From: an uncultured Oscillospiraceae bacterium
GTDB lineage: Bacteria > Bacillota > Clostridia > Oscillospirales > Acutalibacteraceae
Reading direction: 5' to 3'
Assembly (NCBI GenBank): GCA_902478605.1
Contig: CABSLQ010000008.1
Coordinates: forward strand, 1 to 60,805
Length of the DNA: 60,805 bases
Numbering within the stretch: position 1 is the stretch's first letter; each line of letters begins with the position of its first letter. Below the pieces are notes generated by a model. That model was not told the DNA's origin. It saw nothing but the letters and a program-made list of their open reading frames with translations, and made no database searches. Made by a program: the position numbers and the translations under genes. This document shows positions 23,482 through 31,483 of the stretch, in pieces.

Positions 23482-23504
23482 AAATTAAGAATCATTCTTA
23501 ATTT
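23482..23504. promoter_or_regulatory. Fur/PerR-type operator
   Basis: A perfect 11-1-11 palindrome: AAATTAAGAAT, C, ATTCTTAATTT. It overlaps the expected transcription start. Its core resembles Fur-family boxes (TTATAATnATTATAA type) with A-G/C-T changes. It should allow autoregulation by the downstream Fur-family protein. Confidence 0.8.
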
Positions 23505-23525
23505 TGAGCAGGGGATGAGGACGCC

Positions 23526-23927
23526 ATGTATTATTCCCGCCAGAGGCAGTGGATATGGGAGGCCGTGGCGGCGGACGGCGGGCATCCGACGGCGGAAGAA
23601 GTGTTCCGCCGCCTGAAGCCGGCGCACCCGGCGCTGAGCCTGGGCACCGTTTACCGCAATCTCCGGCAATTGGAGCAGGGCGGCCGGCTGCGCCGGGTGG
23701 AGCTGCCGGAGGGGCCGGTCCGCTTCGACAGCCGGCTGGATCCCCATGAGCATCTGATCTGCGAACGGTGCGGGCGGGTGGAGGATATCACCGTAGCCTT
23801 TTCCCCCTCCCTCGAAAGCCAGGTGCGCGCGGCGACGCCGCTGCCCGTGACCGGCTGCCGGCTTGTGGTGTACGGCCTCTGCCGCCGCTGCAGCCTGACG
23901 CAAGCGGACCCTGAAAATTTTACATAG
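23526..23927 (+). CDS. Fur-family transcription repressor, probably PerR-like
   Basis: A 133-residue metal-responsive repressor. The winged helix (about 1-75) includes HPTAEEVFRRLK and LSLGTVYRNLRQLE, the DNA-recognition helix. The C-terminal part has HEHLICERCGRVEDI and a late CRRC, the two cysteine pairs of the structural zinc site. The partner gene rubrerythrin and the operator argue for a peroxide sensor (PerR) rather than Fur or Zur. The N-terminus is short compared with PerR of Bacillus. ATG 23526 follows GGGGATGAGGACGCC; no better start exists. Confidence 0.85.
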   Translation: MYYSRQRQWIWEAVAADGGHPTAEEVFRRLKPAHPALSLGTVYRNLRQLEQGGRLRRVELPEGPVRFDSRLDPHEHLICERCGRVEDITVAFSPSLESQVRAATPLPVTGCRLVVYGLCRRCSLTQADPENFT

Positions 23928-23942
23928 AAAGAGGTTGAGACT

Positions 23943-24482
23943 ATGGCACAGCTCAAGGGCACCAAAACCGAGGCCAATCTGATGGCGGCATTCGCCGGCG
24001 AATCGCAGGCCCGCAACAAGTATACCTATTACGCGTCGCGGGCGAAGAAGGACGGCTACGAGCAGATCGCGGCCCTCTTCCTGGAGACGGCGAACAACGA
24101 AAAGGAGCACGCGAAAATGTGGTTCAAGCTGCTCCACGACGGCATCGGCGACACGGCGGCCAACCTGGCCGACGCGGCGGCGGGCGAAAACTACGAATGG
24201 ACCGATATGTACGCGGGCTTTGCGAAGGAAGCGCGCGAGGAGGGCTTTGATCACATCGCCTATCTGTTTGAAGAGGTCGGCAAAATCGAGAAGGAGCACG
24301 AGGAACGGTACCGCAAGCTGCTGAAAAACATCGAGGACGGCACCGTGTTTGAAAAGGACGGCAAGGTATACTGGCAGTGCGCGAACTGCGGCCACATTCA
24401 CGAGGGCCTTGAGGCGCCCGAGGTATGCCCGGTCTGCGCCCACCCGCGCGCCTATTTCCAGATCCAGGCGAAGAATTATTGA
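23943..24482 (+). CDS. rbr: Rubrerythrin
   Basis: The 179-residue cytoplasmic diiron protein reduces hydrogen peroxide in anaerobes. The four-helix diiron domain (about 1-135) carries FAGESQARNKY, NNEKEHAKMW and GKIEKEHEERY ligands. The C-terminal rubredoxin-like domain has CANCGHIHEG and CPVCAHPRAYF, both iron-binding CxxC pairs. It lies 15 bp after the Fur-family gene in one transcript, the classic PerR-rbr arrangement, so peroxide induction is expected. ATG 23943 follows AGAAAGAGG. Confidence 0.96.
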   Translation: MAQLKGTKTEANLMAAFAGESQARNKYTYYASRAKKDGYEQIAALFLETANNEKEHAKMWFKLLHDGIGDTAANLADAAAGENYEWTDMYAGFAKEAREEGFDHIAYLFEEVGKIEKEHEERYRKLLKNIEDGTVFEKDGKVYWQCANCGHIHEGLEAPEVCPVCAHPRAYFQIQAKNY

Positions 24483-24503
24483 GCCTGACACAAATCCTGC
24501 ACC

Positions 24504-24585
24504 AAAAAGCGCCGGCGGGCCATCCAAATGGCTCACCGGCGCTTTTCTCAGGGGTACGCTGTATGGTACAGCGTGCCCCTTTTTT
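24504..24585. terminator. Two terminator hairpins between convergent rbr and spoIIP operons
   Basis: Hairpin 1 (24504-24546) has arms AAAAAGCGCCGG / CCGGCGCTTTT with inner GCCAT/ATGGC and T on both strands. Hairpin 2 (24550-24580) has arms AGGGGtACGCTGTA / TACAGCGTgCCCCT followed by T on the plus strand. Confidence 0.85.
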
Positions 24586-24964
24586 ATTGGTAATCCTCCG
24601 CCCATTCCTCCTGGGTGTCCAGCAGCCACCGCAGCGCATACGGCGCGGCGGCCTGCTGTGCCTCGGTGACCCAGGCGGCCGTGCGCACCCGCGCGGGCAG
24701 CAGCGTCCACAAATGCCCCGCCGTCTGTTCTATCGCAGGCGGCAGCTCGTATTCCCGCTCGGCCGCCGGGGTATAGATCCGCAGCCGGCCGTCCTCATAT
24801 TCGCATTCCATGCGCATGCGTGTCTGGCCGAAAACGGTGCGCCGGGTGTTGTACTCGGCCACCAGCAGCCCCGACCCCAGCAGCAGCAGGCAAAGGGTGA
24901 GCATGAAGGTGGAACAAAAGGCGCGCAGGCTGCGGTGCGGATTCTTTCTGGTTGGATTGGCCAT
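24584..24964 (-). CDS. Uncharacterised membrane-anchored protein downstream of spoIIP
   Basis: A 126-residue protein with one hydrophobic segment (about 17-37) after a basic N-terminus, and a mostly soluble outer part rich in Glu and Ala. I do not recognise a domain. It lies 11 bp after spoIIP, so it is probably co-expressed in the mother cell during sporulation. The end WLLDTQEEWAEDYQ is near the terminator. Function unknown. Confidence 0.65.
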   Translation of the reverse strand: MANPTRKNPHRSLRAFCSTFMLTLCLLLLGSGLLVAEYNTRRTVFGQTRMRMECEYEDGRLRIYTPAAEREYELPPAIEQTAGHLWTLLPARVRTAAWVTEAQQAAAPYALRWLLDTQEEWAEDYQ

Positions 24965-24975
24965 GGGGAACTCTC

Positions 24976-26106
24976 CTATGCTTTATACGTTTTCAGAACC
25001 TCTCCCAATGTTTTGCCCAGCAGCTCGGCGGAATATACCGCCTCCTCCAAGGTGTTGGCCTCGCTGCCCACCTCCACGAGCAGATAGCCGCGGCTCAGGT
25101 GCTGGTTGTACCGGCTCGCCACCACCGACAGCGGCCGCATCAGCCCTTCGTAGGCGTTGGCGGCGGTTTTCTGCCAGTCCAGCGCAAAATGAAAATTATC
25201 CTGCCAGTTGGGATGGGGCTGGGCGGTGGTGCTCACGGCCCCGACGATGATCATCGACTGCGCCGCTTTTTTGCCGTTAATGGTGACGGTGGGCTTTGCC
25301 CGGGTGGTGCTGTCGATCATGATGCCGTCGCGGTGCACGTCGAGCACCACCTGAATGCTCGGGTATTTTTCCAGATTTTTTTTGACCGTTTCCTCCGAAC
25401 GGGTATACGCGCCGGTGTATTTGGGATAGTCGTGAAGCGTCGTGTCATGCACCACCGTCAGCCCCGCCGCCCGCAGCTGCCCGGCAATCACCTCGCCTAT
25501 GGCGCAGACGTTCTCCGACTCGTCCTGGGAACGGCCGCCGTCCCCTTCGTTATAATATCCCGCGTAATACCGCATATACCGTTCGGTCGTATGGGTGTGC
25601 ACGATGAGCACCTGCGGCTCCTTGGTGTCGGTGATGGTGATGTTGGGCTTGATGCCGATTTCCTTGTTCAAATCAAAGGTTTTGCCGCTGGAATTTTTGA
25701 GCGCCACCCCCTGCACCGGGTTGCTGCCCAGGCTCATCATGAGCTCCTTGACCACGCCGCCCTTCGGCCCTCTGGTGGGGATGGTGGTCGATCCGGTGGA
25801 GGGCGGCGTCGTCTCGGAAGAGGTGCCGGTGCTCTGGACGGTGGCGGAGGTGGTCGTCTCGGTACGGCCGGCGGTGGTGGTGCCGGTGGTGGCGCCGGCC
25901 GCCTTGTCGGGCGCACGGTCCAGCCGTTCGCTGAGCGCCTCCGCCCCGCCGGCCGGCTGCATCATGCCCACCGACAGCAGCGCCGCCGTCCGGCCGAAGC
26001 CGGATAAATCCTCCAGCGATACGTGCCCCGCCAGCAGGCAGGCGCAGCCAAGCGCCGCGGCCACTGCGGACAGCCGTTTGACAACCCGTTTATACGATTC
26101 TTTCAT
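24976..26106 (-). CDS. spoIIP: Stage II sporulation protein P
   Basis: The 376-residue cell-wall hydrolase (amidase and endopeptidase) acts with SpoIID and SpoIIM to thin septal peptidoglycan during engulfment. It has an N-terminal membrane anchor (about 12-30), a Thr/Ser-rich linker (about 70-115) and the catalytic domain from about 125. Family motifs seen are VLIVHTHTTERY, VVLDVHRDGI and LVEVGSEANTLEEA; the His and Glu residues are probable zinc ligands. ATG 26106 is preceded by AGGGTTGG. A mother-cell-type promoter lies at 26161-26188. In B. subtilis it follows gpr; here gpr is 6 kb away. Confidence 0.93.
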   Translation of the reverse strand: MKESYKRVVKRLSAVAAALGCACLLAGHVSLEDLSGFGRTAALLSVGMMQPAGGAEALSERLDRAPDKAAGATTGTTTAGRTETTTSATVQSTGTSSETTPPSTGSTTIPTRGPKGGVVKELMMSLGSNPVQGVALKNSSGKTFDLNKEIGIKPNITITDTKEPQVLIVHTHTTERYMRYYAGYYNEGDGGRSQDESENVCAIGEVIAGQLRAAGLTVVHDTTLHDYPKYTGAYTRSEETVKKNLEKYPSIQVVLDVHRDGIMIDSTTRAKPTVTINGKKAAQSMIIVGAVSTTAQPHPNWQDNFHFALDWQKTAANAYEGLMRPLSVVASRYNQHLSRGYLLVEVGSEANTLEEAVYSAELLGKTLGEVLKTYKA

Positions 26107-26160
26107 TCGCTTTCCAACCCTTTCCCGCCGATGCGCCGAACTGCACGTATACTGGTATCA

Positions 26161-26188
26161 TATCTATGCAGGGACAGGCCGGAATATG
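26161..26188 (-). promoter_or_regulatory. Sigma-E-type promoter of spoIIP
   Basis: On the minus strand, -35 CATATT (26188-26183), 14-bp spacer, -10 CATAGATA (26168-26161). This fits the sigma-E pattern (ATATT, 14-15 bp, CATACAAT-like) far better than a sigma-A pattern. It abuts the repeat element. Confidence 0.65.
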
Positions 26189-26195
26189 TGAAAAA

Positions 26196-26454
26196 GGGAC
26201 GCGGCAGCGTGCTGCCGTGTCCCCTTGCAGGGTGTCAAAAAAGTATCGGAAGGAAGGGGAGGTGTGGAGGGGGAACCATCAGGGTTCCCCACTCCGCGTC
26301 GAGCGAAGCGGATCAAAGCCGCCTTTAGGCGGCCGAAAGTGGGGAAAATCATCCGATTTTCCCCACTTTTGTTTTCAGCTTGTCAAAGAAGTCTCGCATG
26401 CAAGACTTCTTTGACAAGCTGAAAGGGGACGCGGCAGCGTGCTGCCGTGTCCCC
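26196..26454. repeat. Hairpin-rich element between two direct copies of a 29-bp hairpin
   Basis: The same 29-bp hairpin (GGGACGCGGCAGC...GTCCCC) occurs at 26196-26224 and 26426-26454. Between them, from TGTCAAAAAAG (26233) to CTTCTTTGACA (ends 26416), lies a chain of stems: GGGGAACC/GGTTCCCC (26271-26290), GCCGCC/GGCGGC, AGTGGGGAAAATC/GATTTTCCCCACT (26338-26367) and a near 20-bp stem at 26377-26422. The copy next to spoIIP has TTTTT on the minus strand and probably ends the DUF4097 operon. Confidence 0.9.
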
Positions 26455-26498
26455 TCGGGAAATCTCCAGGCGTATTGCGCACCGTATGGACGCCGCCT

Positions 26499-27617
26499 TT
26501 ACGGCTCCACAAACTCCAGCGCAATGCGGGCGTTGGTGGTGGAGGCGGACAGGCTGGCCGACGCGTCCTGCCGGAACACCGAAACGGGGGTGGCCGACGA
26601 ATTGGTGGTGTTGGTGGCGACCGAGTAGGCGGCCGGATCGCCGACGATGGTGCCCCCAATCGTGCCGTTGGTGCTTTCCAGCCGGATATCCGGCGACGCC
26701 AGGCGCTCCACCCGGATGGACGCATTGGCCGTGCGGGCCGCCACCGCCTGCGCAAAGGTACAGTCCTCCAGCCGCAGGCTGCCGCCGCCTGCGGCCGCCT
26801 CCGCCTTAGCCGCGGTGGTATCGGCGATGTGCACCGACGCGTTGGTGGTGCCGGCGGTCAGCGTGCCCTGTATCGTGCAGTTTTCCACACGCAGCGAACC
26901 GTTGGTGGAAGACAGGCTGGCCGACGCCGCTTTCACGCCGCGGAAGGAGGCGGCCGCATTGGTGGTGCCCGCGATCACCTCGCCGGCGGCCTCCACCCCT
27001 TCCAGGTGCAGCGAGCCGTTGGTGGTTTTCGCGGCCAGCACGCCGGTGCGCACCTCTTCCAGCAGAATCCCGGCGTTGGTGGTGCCCGCGTTTAAAGAGG
27101 AAGCGGACAGCCGGGTCCCCTTGAGGCTGCCGTTGCTGGTGTTCAGGGTGCAGGCGGTCAGCCCGGACAGGTTTTCCGCCAGCAGCGAGGCGTTGGTGGT
27201 ACGCGCGTCCAGCGCGCCCGCATAGGCGGTGGGAATTTCCACAACGATTTCCTGCCCCGCGCGGGCAATGCCGCCAAAAATGCCCGTCACCACGTTTTTG
27301 TACCACGGCGCCTCATTGCGGTAGGTGATGGTGCATACGCCGTCCTGGGTTTCAAAGGCGTACCGGTCGCTCTCAAACGCACGGTAGCGCACCGTGATAT
27401 GCCCGTCGTCGGTGGGGCGCAGCAGCACCCGCTGATCCTCCGCGTCGAGACGCAGGGTATGCACCGCCTCGATGGGAAGCACCTGGATTTTATCCTCGAA
27501 TTGTTCGGTGGCGGACAGCTTCATAAAATCAAATCCTCCTATCGCCAGCGTCACGATAAACAGCAGCCCGCCGAGCAGGCAGAGTCCGCCGCCGATCCAT
27601 AACAGTATTTTACGCAT
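26499..27617 (-). CDS. DUF4097-type membrane-anchored beta-repeat protein
   Basis: A 372-residue protein with an N-terminal transmembrane helix (about 4-27) and a long region (about 135-370) of short beta-strand repeats ending in TTNAS, STNGS or TTNGSLHLEG. These resemble DUF4097 right-handed beta-helix domains annotated as putative adhesins. In many Firmicutes such proteins sit with a PadR regulator and a DUF1700 membrane protein and respond to envelope stress; exact function is unknown. ATG 27617 overlaps the end of the DUF1700 gene by 8 bp. Location: membrane or outer face. Confidence 0.85.
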   Translation of the reverse strand: MRKILLWIGGGLCLLGGLLFIVTLAIGGFDFMKLSATEQFEDKIQVLPIEAVHTLRLDAEDQRVLLRPTDDGHITVRYRAFESDRYAFETQDGVCTITYRNEAPWYKNVVTGIFGGIARAGQEIVVEIPTAYAGALDARTTNASLLAENLSGLTACTLNTSNGSLKGTRLSASSLNAGTTNAGILLEEVRTGVLAAKTTNGSLHLEGVEAAGEVIAGTTNAAASFRGVKAASASLSSTNGSLRVENCTIQGTLTAGTTNASVHIADTTAAKAEAAAGGGSLRLEDCTFAQAVAARTANASIRVERLASPDIRLESTNGTIGGTIVGDPAAYSVATNTTNSSATPVSVFRQDASASLSASTTNARIALEFVEP

Positions 27618-28188
27618 GGGGCGCCTCCTCCCGGGAAAAAGCCCGTTTGATCTGGACGGCCAGCCAGCGGCTCAGCCGCCCATAGCAGCCGAACAGCGTC
27701 CAGGTGCCCACCCCGAGCAGCACGGCGAACCCCACCGCGAAGATGCCGCCGCCGATCTGGAACAGGGCGTTGAGCGGCACAGCGGCAAGGTCGAGGGCAG
27801 CCGTCCCGCAGGTGACCGCCCCGGCGGCCCCGGCCGCAATGGCGCAGGCGGCCAGCGAGACAAGCACCGCCCAGCCCACGATATACAGAACCACCGCCAC
27901 AATGGCCAGCGGAACGCCAATCAGCACGCCGAAAACCCACGCGATGCCGATGAGCACCTTCCTGCCCGCGCTGCGCTTTTTGGGCGGCGGCGCGGCGTAA
28001 TCCTCCCAGATCCGGCGCGCGATATCCTCCACCTGGCCGAAGCCGGCGATGATCGCCGCCTCCTCCCGGCCGCTTTCGATGCCGTCACAAATGAGCTCGT
28101 CGTAATAGCCGATGACCCGCTCCTGCTCCGCCTTGGGCAGCCCGGCGAGCTGCGCAAGCAGGGCGTCAAAAAACGCCTGTTTTGTCAT
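27610..28188 (-). CDS. DUF1700 family membrane protein
   Basis: A 192-residue protein. The N-terminal 65 residues are soluble and conserved in the family (MTKQAFFDALLAQL, then ERVIGYYDELICDGIESG). About four hydrophobic segments follow (about 78-170). It overlaps both neighbours, giving the usual padR-DUF1700-DUF4097 operon. Its role is not established; partnership with the DUF4097 protein at the membrane is inferred from this conserved order. Confidence 0.85.
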   Translation of the reverse strand: MTKQAFFDALLAQLAGLPKAEQERVIGYYDELICDGIESGREEAAIIAGFGQVEDIARRIWEDYAAPPPKKRSAGRKVLIGIAWVFGVLIGVPLAIVAVVLYIVGWAVLVSLAACAIAAGAAGAVTCGTAALDLAAVPLNALFQIGGGIFAVGFAVLLGVGTWTLFGCYGRLSRWLAVQIKRAFSREEAPHA

Positions 28189-28508
28189 GCCGGTTCATCC
28201 TTTCCGTTGTGTTGGACAAAGGTATACACCCGCTGTATCTCATCCCATTCGGCGAGGAAGGCGGCGATGCGTTCCCGCCCCGCCGGGGTAATGCTGTAAT
28301 ATTTGCGCAGCCGGCCGTTGTGCTCCTGGGTGTAGGTCACCAGACAGCCCGCCGTTTCCAGCCGCTTGAGAATCGGATACAGGGTGGATTCCGCCATCTC
28401 GATGCAGGGGGAAACGTCGCTGATGATCTTGTACCCATAGGATGGCTCGCGCTCCAGCACCGCCAGCACGCAAATCTCGAGCAGCCCCTTTTTGCGTTGG
28501 GTGTCCAA
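28185..28508 (-). CDS. PadR-family transcription regulator
   Basis: A 107-residue winged-helix repressor of the short PadR type. It starts KKGLLEICVLAVLEREPSYG, then MAESTLYPILKRLETAG forms the recognition helix and GRLRKYYSITPAGRERI the wing. A C-terminal helix for dimerisation follows. It heads the operon and very likely regulates it. ATG 28508 follows TAGGGAGGTATATGG. The stop overlaps the next start by 4 bp. Confidence 0.92.
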   Translation of the reverse strand: MDTQRKKGLLEICVLAVLEREPSYGYKIISDVSPCIEMAESTLYPILKRLETAGCLVTYTQEHNGRLRKYYSITPAGRERIAAFLAEWDEIQRVYTFVQHNGKDEPA

Positions 28509-28545
28509 CCATATACCTCCCTATCCGTTATACATTGCATTACAT

Positions 28546-28574
28546 AGTATATTCATTTGCGTAGTATTTGTCAA
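28546..28574 (-). promoter_or_regulatory. Promoter of the padR operon
   Basis: On the minus strand, perfect -35 TTGACA (28574-28569), 17-bp spacer, -10 TATACT (28551-28546). Just downstream 28529-28551 has outer arms TATAC/GTATA and repeated ATGTA/ATGCA sequence, a candidate PadR site. Confidence 0.85.
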
Positions 28575-28692
28575 GGGAGCATTTCCTCCTTTTTACCGAC
28601 TTCCGGCGACGCCGGGCCGCGGGAACAGGCGGAAATCCCGCCCAAAGCGGCTTGCAGCCCGCCGTTTCAAGGCCCGGCCGGGCGCTTTTGGG

Positions 28693-28721
28693 TGGACAAG
28701 CGGGCGCGGACGGGGTATACT
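28693..28721 (+). promoter_or_regulatory. Promoter of mnmE
   Basis: -35 TGGACA (28693-28698), 17-bp spacer, -10 TATACT (28716-28721). Confidence 0.65.
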
Positions 28722-28800
28722 GGAACAAGAATCTGTCTGCAGCCGATTATCCGGCCGCCATTTCATCGGCCGCGATTCCATCTGAGAAGGAGACACCGCC

Positions 28801-30168
28801 ATGGGAAGCACCATTGCCGCCATTTCCACCCCGGCCGCGCCCGCCGGCCTGGGGGTTGTCCGTTTGTCGGGGGAGGACGCCGTCGCCGTCGCCGCGCGGA
28901 TCTTCCGTCCCGCCGCTAAGGGGCGCGAGCTGACCCGGCTGAAGGGCTATACCGCGGCGTACGGGCACGTGTTCGACGGCGAGGGGGACATCGACGACTG
29001 CGTGGCGCTGGTTTTCCGCGCACCGCACAGCTATACGGGCGAGGACGTGGTGGAGCTGTCCTGTCACGGGGGGCTGTACCTGCTGCGGCGGGTGCTGCGC
29101 GCCGCGCTGGACGCGGGGGCGCAGGCGGCCGGCCCGGGCGAGTTCACCCGGCGCGCCTTTGTCAGCGGCAAGCTGGATCTGACCCGGGCGGAGGCGGTCA
29201 TGGAGCTGATCGCCGCCGACGGCCGTCTGGCGGCGAAAAGCGCCCTGGCCGCGCGCGAAGGGGCGCTGTACCGCCGGATGGAGGAGGTCAAGAACGACCT
29301 GCTCGGGGCGGCGGCGGGCTTCGCCGCCTATGTGGATTATCCCGACGACGACATTCCGGAGCTGGAAACCGCTGCGCTGGGCGCCACGCTGGCCCGGGCG
29401 GAGCAGACGCTGACAGCCCTGCTCGACTCCTTTGAGGCGGGGCGGGTGCTGCGCGAGGGGATTGACACGGCCATTGTCGGCTGCCCCAATGTGGGCAAGT
29501 CCACCCTGATGAACCGGCTCGCCGGGTGCGAGCGCAGCATCGTCACCCCGGTGGCGGGGACCACCCGCGACGTGGTGGAGGAGACCGTCCGGCTGGGCGA
29601 CGTGACGCTGCGCCTGGCCGATACGGCGGGCATCCGGGAAACGGGCGACGCGGTGGAGGTCATCGGCGTGCGCCGGGCGCGGGAACGCATGGAGGCGGCG
29701 GCGCTTGTGCTGGCGGTGTTCGACGGATCGCGCCCGCTGGGCGAGGACGACCGGGCGCTGGCCGAGGCGGCGCGGGAGCATACCGCCATCGCCGTCATCA
29801 ACAAGGCGGACGAGGAAATCCGGATCGATACCGCCTATCTCGCCGCCCGGTTCGAACGGCTTGTTACCCTGTCCGCCCGGGAGGGAACCGGGCTGGACGC
29901 GCTCGCCCGCGAGGTGGCGCAGGTCACCGGCGTGGCCCGTCTCAACGGGTCGGAGCCGCTGCTCATGGGCGAGCGGCAGCGGCAGTGCGCCCGCCGCTGC
30001 CTGGACGGGGTGCGGGAAGCGGCCGCGGCGCTGCAGGCCGGCATGACGCTCGACGCGGTATCGGTGGGCGTGGACGACGCCATTGCGGCGGTGCTCGAAC
30101 TCACCGGCGAGCGGACGACCGAGGCGGTGGTCAACGAGGTGTTCGCCCGCTTCTGCGTGGGGAAATAA
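28801..30168 (+). CDS. mnmE: tRNA modification GTPase MnmE
   Basis: The 455-residue GTPase works with MnmG (GidA) to modify uridine 34 of tRNAs reading A/G-ending codons. It has the N-terminal formyl-THF-binding domain starting TIAAISTPAAPAGLGVVRLS, a helical domain, and an inserted G domain (about 215-375) with GCPNVGKSTLMN, DTAG and NKAD. The C-terminus FCVGK carries the catalytic Cys. Length is standard. ATG 28801 follows GAGAAGGAGA. mnmG and jag, frequent neighbours, are absent here. Confidence 0.96.
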   Translation: MGSTIAAISTPAAPAGLGVVRLSGEDAVAVAARIFRPAAKGRELTRLKGYTAAYGHVFDGEGDIDDCVALVFRAPHSYTGEDVVELSCHGGLYLLRRVLRAALDAGAQAAGPGEFTRRAFVSGKLDLTRAEAVMELIAADGRLAAKSALAAREGALYRRMEEVKNDLLGAAAGFAAYVDYPDDDIPELETAALGATLARAEQTLTALLDSFEAGRVLREGIDTAIVGCPNVGKSTLMNRLAGCERSIVTPVAGTTRDVVEETVRLGDVTLRLADTAGIRETGDAVEVIGVRRARERMEAAALVLAVFDGSRPLGEDDRALAEAAREHTAIAVINKADEEIRIDTAYLAARFERLVTLSAREGTGLDALAREVAQVTGVARLNGSEPLLMGERQRQCARRCLDGVREAAAALQAGMTLDAVSVGVDDAIAAVLELTGERTTEAVVNEVFARFCVGK

Positions 30169-30254
30169 GGCCGCGGCCGGCTTCCGGCGAGGCATGCGGC
30201 CGCGCGTCTTTGCCGCTTCTCTGCACGCCTGCTGCCGTACGATGGCAGCAAAAA

Positions 30255-30281
30255 AGCGTGTGACATTTCATCACACGCTCC
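30255..30281 (-). terminator. Terminator of the DUF4430 operon
   Basis: AGCGTGTGA (30255-30263) pairs with TCACACGCT (30271-30279). The T run (six T) follows only on the minus strand. Confidence 0.8.
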
Positions 30282-30297
30282 CCTTGAAACGGCATAC

Positions 30298-30336
30298 AAA
30301 GGCGCCGGTCCGCAGCCTGCGGACCGGCGCCTTTTC
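30298..30336 (+). terminator. Terminator of mnmE
   Basis: GGCGCCGGTCCGC (30301-30313) pairs with GCGGACCGGCGCC (30319-30331), extended by AAA/TTT and followed by T. Each of the two convergent transcripts passes through the other's hairpin before its own. Confidence 0.85.
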
Positions 30337-30343
30337 TCCTGTT

Positions 30344-30739
30344 TTAATAGCCGACCGTGAAGGTCAGTTCAAAGGTATCGCCTGCCTCGAACGGGGTGGA
30401 ATCCACGCCGGTCATCACCGCTTCGCCGCCTTTGGTGAGGCACCACCATTCCTGCTTGCTCTCGTCGACGGTTTCCCCGTCCACCGTCTGCACAAACAGG
30501 CCGTACGTATCCTCTTTGCCCTGCACAAGCCCCTCCGCCTTGAGCACATCGCCCAGGGTTTCGGCCGTGGAGGTATAGGTGAATTCCTTAGTGGTCTGAT
30601 CCTTATGTACCACCTTGACGGTCACTTCCCTGGCTTCCAGGCTCACCGGCGCCTCCGGCTCCTTCCCGCAGCCCGCGAACAGCAGCACCGCCAGCGCCAG
30701 CGTCATCAGAATCAGAAATCCCCGTTTACATGCCTTCAT
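30344..30739 (-). CDS. DUF4430 domain lipoprotein
   Basis: A 131-residue exported lipoprotein. The signal (KACKRGFLILMTLALAVLL) ends in the lipobox LFAGC, so Cys about 24 should be lipid-modified and the protein held on the outer membrane face. The rest matches the DUF4430 beta-grasp pattern: ETLGDVLKAEGLV, then YGLFVQTVDG and WWCLTKGGEAVMTGVD. This domain also occurs in cobalamin-binding transcobalamin-like proteins, but many copies have unknown ligands. ATG 30739 was preferred over the upstream TTG because of spacing to AAGGAGAGG. Confidence 0.85.
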   Translation of the reverse strand: MKACKRGFLILMTLALAVLLFAGCGKEPEAPVSLEAREVTVKVVHKDQTTKEFTYTSTAETLGDVLKAEGLVQGKEDTYGLFVQTVDGETVDESKQEWWCLTKGGEAVMTGVDSTPFEAGDTFELTFTVGY

Positions 30740-30769
30740 ACACAACCCTCTCCTTTTTCTATATCCGTA

Positions 30770-31258
30770 TCAGGCCGCCGTCCAGTCGGGGACGGTAAAG
30801 CCCTCAAACTGCACGCGGTCGCTGATGACGTTCATATCCTGGCAGGCGGGACGGCGCGGATCGCCGTCCGCCAGCTCATACCAGCCGACGGTCACCGTGT
30901 CTCCCGTAAAGGACAGGTGGCAGTACAGGACCTCTTCTTCTCCCTGTACGATTACCTGTACGCGATCGTCGTCCAGCCACTCAATGACCGGCGCCGCTCC
31001 GGCGCCGCGGTCCACCGAAAAGTCAAACAGCTTGGTTTCGCCCGCGCATACCAGCAGATGGCGCGTCCCGCTGAAAAGCGACGTGCCCACCTTGTAAACC
31101 GATAAGATGCGCGTCCCGGCGGGGGATTCCCCGCTGTTTAATTGGCTTTTATTATACGAACAGAAATAGACAACCAGCAGCAGCGCCACCATAATCAGGC
31201 AGAGCCCGGCGATCAAAAGGCCCCGGAAGCCCGCTTTCTTTTTTGGCTGTGTCTCCAC
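30770..31258 (-). CDS. Uncharacterised single-pass membrane protein
   Basis: A 162-residue protein with a basic start (QPKKKAGFRG), one transmembrane segment (about 13-33) and an outer domain of about 125 residues with alternating beta-strand character. Two Cys (about 91 and 113) could pair or bind metal. I do not recognise the family. It precedes the DUF4430 lipoprotein gene by 30 bp and shares its promoter and terminator, so the two probably work together at the cell surface. Confidence 0.7.
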   Translation of the reverse strand: METQPKKKAGFRGLLIAGLCLIMVALLLVVYFCSYNKSQLNSGESPAGTRILSVYKVGTSLFSGTRHLLVCAGETKLFDFSVDRGAGAAPVIEWLDDDRVQVIVQGEEEVLYCHLSFTGDTVTVGWYELADGDPRRPACQDMNVISDRVQFEGFTVPDWTAA

Positions 31259-31337
31259 AGAAAGGCCCCTTTCTTTCCAAGGGTAAACGGCCGCTTTCCC
31301 GATAAAAGGCGGCCGGACAAGACAAGGCTATTTTTGT

Positions 31338-31366
31338 AGTATAGCACAACCGGCCGCATTTGGCAA
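31338..31366 (-). promoter_or_regulatory. Promoter of the 31258-30344 operon
   Basis: On the minus strand, -35 TTGCCA (31366-31361), 17-bp spacer, -10 TATACT (31343-31338). Confidence 0.75.
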
Positions 31367-31397
31367 GCGGGCCGGCAGTCTCCGCCGTCCCGAAGCC

Positions 31398-31425
31398 TTG
31401 CAGTGAGCGCGGATTATGGTATAGT
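31398..31425 (+). promoter_or_regulatory. Promoter of the GNAT gene
   Basis: -35 TTGCAG (31398-31403), 16-bp spacer, -10 TATAGT (31420-31425); an overlapping TATAAT sits at 31425-31430. Confidence 0.6.
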
Positions 31426-31483
31426 ATAATAAACGGACACGGCAAGCCGCCGATAGGGCGGTACGCTTTTGGAGGGAACAGCC

